A stretch of 64,000 nt of DNA from an uncultured Clostridia bacterium (GTDB lineage Bacteria; Bacillota; Clostridia; Christensenellales; Aristaeellaceae): positions 186,001-250,000 of the forward strand of contig CAKTWP010000002.1 in assembly GCA_934630705.1 (NCBI GenBank), written 5' to 3'. Position numbers and translations under genes: made by a program. The notes below the pieces were generated by a model. It worked only from the letters and a program-made list of their open reading frames with translations, did not search any database and was not told the DNA's origin. Numbering within the stretch: position 1 is the stretch's first letter; the number at the start of each line of letters is the position of its first letter. This document shows positions 61,270 to 64,000 of this stretch, one piece after another.

Positions 61270-63285
61270 TCAGTGCTCCGCCTTCCGCACCCGCTCCCGG
61301 CGGCGGCGCGTGGGCTGATGCTTGTCCATGGGCGTGTCTCCGCGAATGGCGAAAAGCTGATCGCGCAGCTTGGCCGCCTTTTCAAAGTCCAGCGCGGAAG
61401 CGGCTGTGAGCATCTGATCTTCCAGCTGGCGAATCCATTCGTCCTTTTCCTCGACGGCCATCTGCTCGGGAATCTCCTCGGACGCCTTGTCCGTAATTTC
61501 CAGCAGCGCCCGCACCGCAGATTTCACCGATTCGGGCGTGATTCCATGCGCCTGATTATACGCCTCCTGCAGCGCGCGGCGGCGATTGGTTTCCTGAATG
61601 GCGTTCATCATGGAATCCGTGGGCCCGTCTGCATACATGATCACCCGTCCCTCCGCGTTTCGGGCGGCGCGGCCGATGGTCTGGATCAGGCTGGTTTCGG
61701 AGCGCAGGAAGCCCTCCTTGTCCGCATCCAGAATGGCCACCAGCGAAACCTCGGGCAGATCCAGGCCCTCGCGCAGCAGATTGATGCCCACCAGCACGTC
61801 GTATTCGCCCATCCGCAGCTCCCGGATCAGCTTGGTGCGCTCCAGCGTGACAATATCCGAATGCAGATACCGCACCCGAACGCCCAGCTCGTCCAGATAA
61901 TCCGTGAGCTGCTCGGCCATTTTCTTGGTCAGCGTGGTTACCAGCACCCGCTCGTTTTTCGCCACCACCTGATGGATTTCACTCACCAGATCGTCCACCT
62001 GCCCTGTGGCCGGGCGCACGATGATCTTCGGATCCAGCAGCCCCGTGGGCCGGATGATCTGCTCCACGATCTGGCTGGCCTGCGCCCGCTCATAGGGCCC
62101 CGGCGTGGCGGATACATAAATCACCTGCTTCACCCGCGCCTCAAACTCATCATAGGTCAGGGGCCGGTTATCATAGGCGGAGGGAAGACGGAAGCCGTAA
62201 TCTACCAGCGTTTTTTTCCGGGCCCGGTCGCCGGCATACATGGCCCGGATCTGAGGCAGGGTCACATGGCTTTCGTCAATCATCACCAGAAAATCCTTGG
62301 GGAAATAATCTAGCAGACAGAAGGGCGGATCGCCCGCCTGCCGACCGTCGAAATACCGGCTGTAATTCTCAATGCCACTGCAAAAGCCGATCTCCCGGAG
62401 CATTTCGATGTCGTACCGGGTGCGCTGGGCAATGCGCTGGGCTTCCAGCAGCTTGCCCTCCTTTTCAAATTCCGCCACCCGGGCTTCCATGTCCGCCTCG
62501 ATATGGCGGATGTTTTCTTCCCGGTTTTCCACGCTGGTGGCATAATGGGTGGCAGGGAAGATGGCGGCGTGCTGTACGGTGTGGAGCACATGACCGTCCA
62601 CCACCGAAAATTCGCTGATTCGATCGATTTCATCGCCGAAAAACTCCACGCGAACGCCGTTTTCCCGCTGCCCGGCGGGGATGATCTCCACCGTATCTCC
62701 ACGAACCCGGAAATTGCCCCGCTCAAAGGCAATGTCGTTGCGCTCGTATTGCACCTCCACCAGCCGGCGCAGCAGCGTGTCTTCAGACATTTCCATGCCC
62801 GGGCGCAGCGAAATCATCTGGCCTTCATATTCGCTGGGATCGCCCATGGAATAAATACAGCTCACCGAGGCGACAATAATCACGTCCCGGCGTTCGGCCA
62901 GGGCGGCGGTGGCGCTGTGGCGCAGCCGGTCGATTTCCTCATTGACGGAAGCGTCCTTTTCGATATAGGTGTCCGAGGAGGCGATGTACGCCTCCGGCTG
63001 ATAATAATCATAATAGGAAACAAAGTATTCCACGGCGCTGTCCGGGAAAAAAGCCTTGAACTCCGAGCAGAGCTGGGCAGCCAGGGTTTTGTTATGGGCG
63101 ATTACCAGCGTGGGCCGCTGAATCTTTTCGATGACGGAGGCCATGGTAAACGTTTTGCCCGAGCCCGTTACCCCCAGCAGCACCTGAGCGGGCATTCCCG
63201 CTTCCACGCCCCTGGCCAGAGCTTCGATGGCCTGGGGCTGATCCCCCCGGGCGGTATAAGGCGCTTTGAGCACGAACTGATTCAT
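61270..63285 (-). CDS. uvrB: Excinuclease ABC subunit B
   Basis: A 671-residue DNA repair helicase of normal length. Walker A GVTGSGKT (about 38-45), the damage-verifying beta hairpin YYDYYQPEAYI, DESHVTLPQIRAMY, LREGLDLPEVSLVAILDADKEG and the C-terminal UvrB/UvrC motif (AASALDFEKAAKLRDQ). It takes damaged DNA from UvrA and hands it to UvrC. The start at 63285 has GGAGGGAAGG upstream. The basic tail HQPTRRRRERVRK is a small extra. Confidence 0.98.
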   Translation of the reverse strand: MNQFVLKAPYTARGDQPQAIEALARGVEAGMPAQVLLGVTGSGKTFTMASVIEKIQRPTLVIAHNKTLAAQLCSEFKAFFPDSAVEYFVSYYDYYQPEAYIASSDTYIEKDASVNEEIDRLRHSATAALAERRDVIIVASVSCIYSMGDPSEYEGQMISLRPGMEMSEDTLLRRLVEVQYERNDIAFERGNFRVRGDTVEIIPAGQRENGVRVEFFGDEIDRISEFSVVDGHVLHTVQHAAIFPATHYATSVENREENIRHIEADMEARVAEFEKEGKLLEAQRIAQRTRYDIEMLREIGFCSGIENYSRYFDGRQAGDPPFCLLDYFPKDFLVMIDESHVTLPQIRAMYAGDRARKKTLVDYGFRLPSAYDNRPLTYDEFEARVKQVIYVSATPGPYERAQASQIVEQIIRPTGLLDPKIIVRPATGQVDDLVSEIHQVVAKNERVLVTTLTKKMAEQLTDYLDELGVRVRYLHSDIVTLERTKLIRELRMGEYDVLVGINLLREGLDLPEVSLVAILDADKEGFLRSETSLIQTIGRAARNAEGRVIMYADGPTDSMMNAIQETNRRRALQEAYNQAHGITPESVKSAVRALLEITDKASEEIPEQMAVEEKDEWIRQLEDQMLTAASALDFEKAAKLRDQLFAIRGDTPMDKHQPTRRRRERVRKAEH

Positions 63286-63551
63286 GGCCTTCCCTCCACA
63301 GACGCGAAACAGGCGGCTCGGGCCGCACATGTTTCAGAATATTTGTTCGCATGCATTGTACCACATTCCCCAGCCTTTGCCAACAAAAAAATATTGGCTG
63401 CGCATGGCCCGGCGCGCCGCGGAAAAGCGGGCGTATGCTGCGAATTATTTGCTGGAAGCCGGGCTACGGCCGCATGGCGCCGGGGAGTTTTTTTGCGCCG
63501 GCGGGCACAATGACCGCGAAAAGCAAATTTTTCGCGGAGGTGCTCCTTGCC

Positions 63552-64000
63552 ATGCCTACCTATCAGATCAATCCATCCCCCCGGCTGTCCGGGGAAGCCG
63601 CTATCAGTACATCGAAAAACGCGGTGCTGCCTATTCTGGCTGCGGCGCTGCTGACGGAGGAAGAGGTGGTGATCCGCCGGGTGCCGAGCCTGACGGACAC
63701 GGCCCACATGCTGGAAATCCTGCGGGCCTGCGGGGCGGAAGCAGCGCTGGCGGAAGGCCATGCCTGCATCCACGCATCCGCGCTCCACAGTCCGGGGGAA
63801 AGCGCGCCGCTGCAAAGTATGCGCGCGTCGGTGCTGGTGCTGGGTCCGCTGGCGGCACGAAATGGGGAATGCCAGCTGTCCATGCCCGGCGGCTGCGCCA
63901 TTGGCCAGCGGCCCATTGATCTTCACCTCAAGGGCCTGCAGAAGCTGGGGGCCAAGGTGGAGATGGACGGCGGCGTGGTGCGGCTCAGCGGTCAATTGCG
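63552..64000 (+). CDS. murA: UDP-N-acetylglucosamine 1-carboxyvinyltransferase, 3'-truncated by the window edge
   Basis: The first 149 residues of MurA, which transfers enolpyruvate from PEP to UDP-GlcNAc, the first committed step of peptidoglycan synthesis. Visible: STSKNAVLPILAAALL, MRASVLVLGPLAAR and GGCAIGQRPIDLHLKGL, with the active-site Cys at position 115, the fosfomycin target, exactly as in E. coli numbering. Cys rather than Asp at this place predicts fosfomycin-sensitive chemistry. GGAGG lies 11 bases before the ATG. Confidence 0.95.
   Translation, partial: MPTYQINPSPRLSGEAAISTSKNAVLPILAAALLTEEEVVIRRVPSLTDTAHMLEILRACGAEAALAEGHACIHASALHSPGESAPLQSMRASVLVLGPLAARNGECQLSMPGGCAIGQRPIDLHLKGLQKLGAKVEMDGGVVRLSGQL

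Overview
The window is a chromosomal piece of a GC-rich, endospore-forming member of the Bacillota (class Clostridia; the style is that of a gut or rumen anaerobe such as Christensenellales or Oscillospirales, but the exact order is inference). Spore formation is supported by an adjacent sleB-ypeB pair and by a SpoVB/YabM-type flippase followed by a YabN-type mazG, hup and the YabO homologue rqcP. An anaerobic life is supported by a glycyl radical enzyme with its activase, a second radical SAM activase-like protein, a feo ferrous-iron system and a flavodoxin. No rRNA, complete tRNA, CRISPR array, insertion sequence or phage gene was seen.

Layout. 1-4753: end of an ABC sugar-binding protein gene, a PfkB kinase and a membrane-bound AraC-type sensor-regulator. 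5023-13179: one tight eight-gene operon divergent from the AraC gene (two serine beta-lactamase-fold hydrolases, HAD phosphatase, glycerophosphodiesterase, metallophosphoesterase, glycyl radical enzyme, its activase, aldo/keto reductase). 13276-15823: rmuC, recR and ybaB on the minus strand. 16047-19089: a zinc-ribbon protein, a DUF2804 protein, a secreted protein and a decayed tandem copy of that last stretch. 19282-24404: gyrB, an unrelated secreted protein, gyrA. 24599-28281: flippase, mazG, hup, rqcP. 28363-29221: thiT under a TPP riboswitch. 29274-31480: nucleotide salvage (yfbR-like, dut, deoD, DUF523). 31544-37460: a small XRE-controlled module, ypeB, sleB and a 1007-residue cell-wall-binding protein. 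37745-41572: three M42 peptidases and a DIP1984 protein. 42104-44056: a GlsB protein and a PII-like/antiporter pair. 44283-48088: an oxidoreductase, tlyA and dxs. 48309-50132: a zinc-ribbon membrane protein. 50470-56801: an iron island. 56950-64000: murG, an HtrA protease, a radical SAM protein, uvrB and the start of murA.

The iron island is the most coherent system. The feo operon (two feoA genes, feoB, a Cys-rich membrane peptide and a DtxR-like gene), a DUF3793-flavodoxin unit and a small heavy-metal-binding protein share one 16-bp interrupted palindrome, roughly GTTARANGNATTTAAC, placed on or just after each -10 box. Two DtxR-family proteins are encoded there; one keeps the metal ligands and one has lost them. 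The DUF3793 promoter first transcribes a 155-nt, terminator-ended segment with unusual competing helices, a candidate metal-regulated RNA.

The second theme is intergenic repeats. Two short hairpin modules recur downstream of genes: module A (about 80 bp, ends CAATGCGCCCC/GGGGCGCATTG) and module B (GGCTTTC leader plus a long hairpin). Every module B copy lies in the sense orientation of the gene just upstream, which points to a role in mRNA 3' ends.
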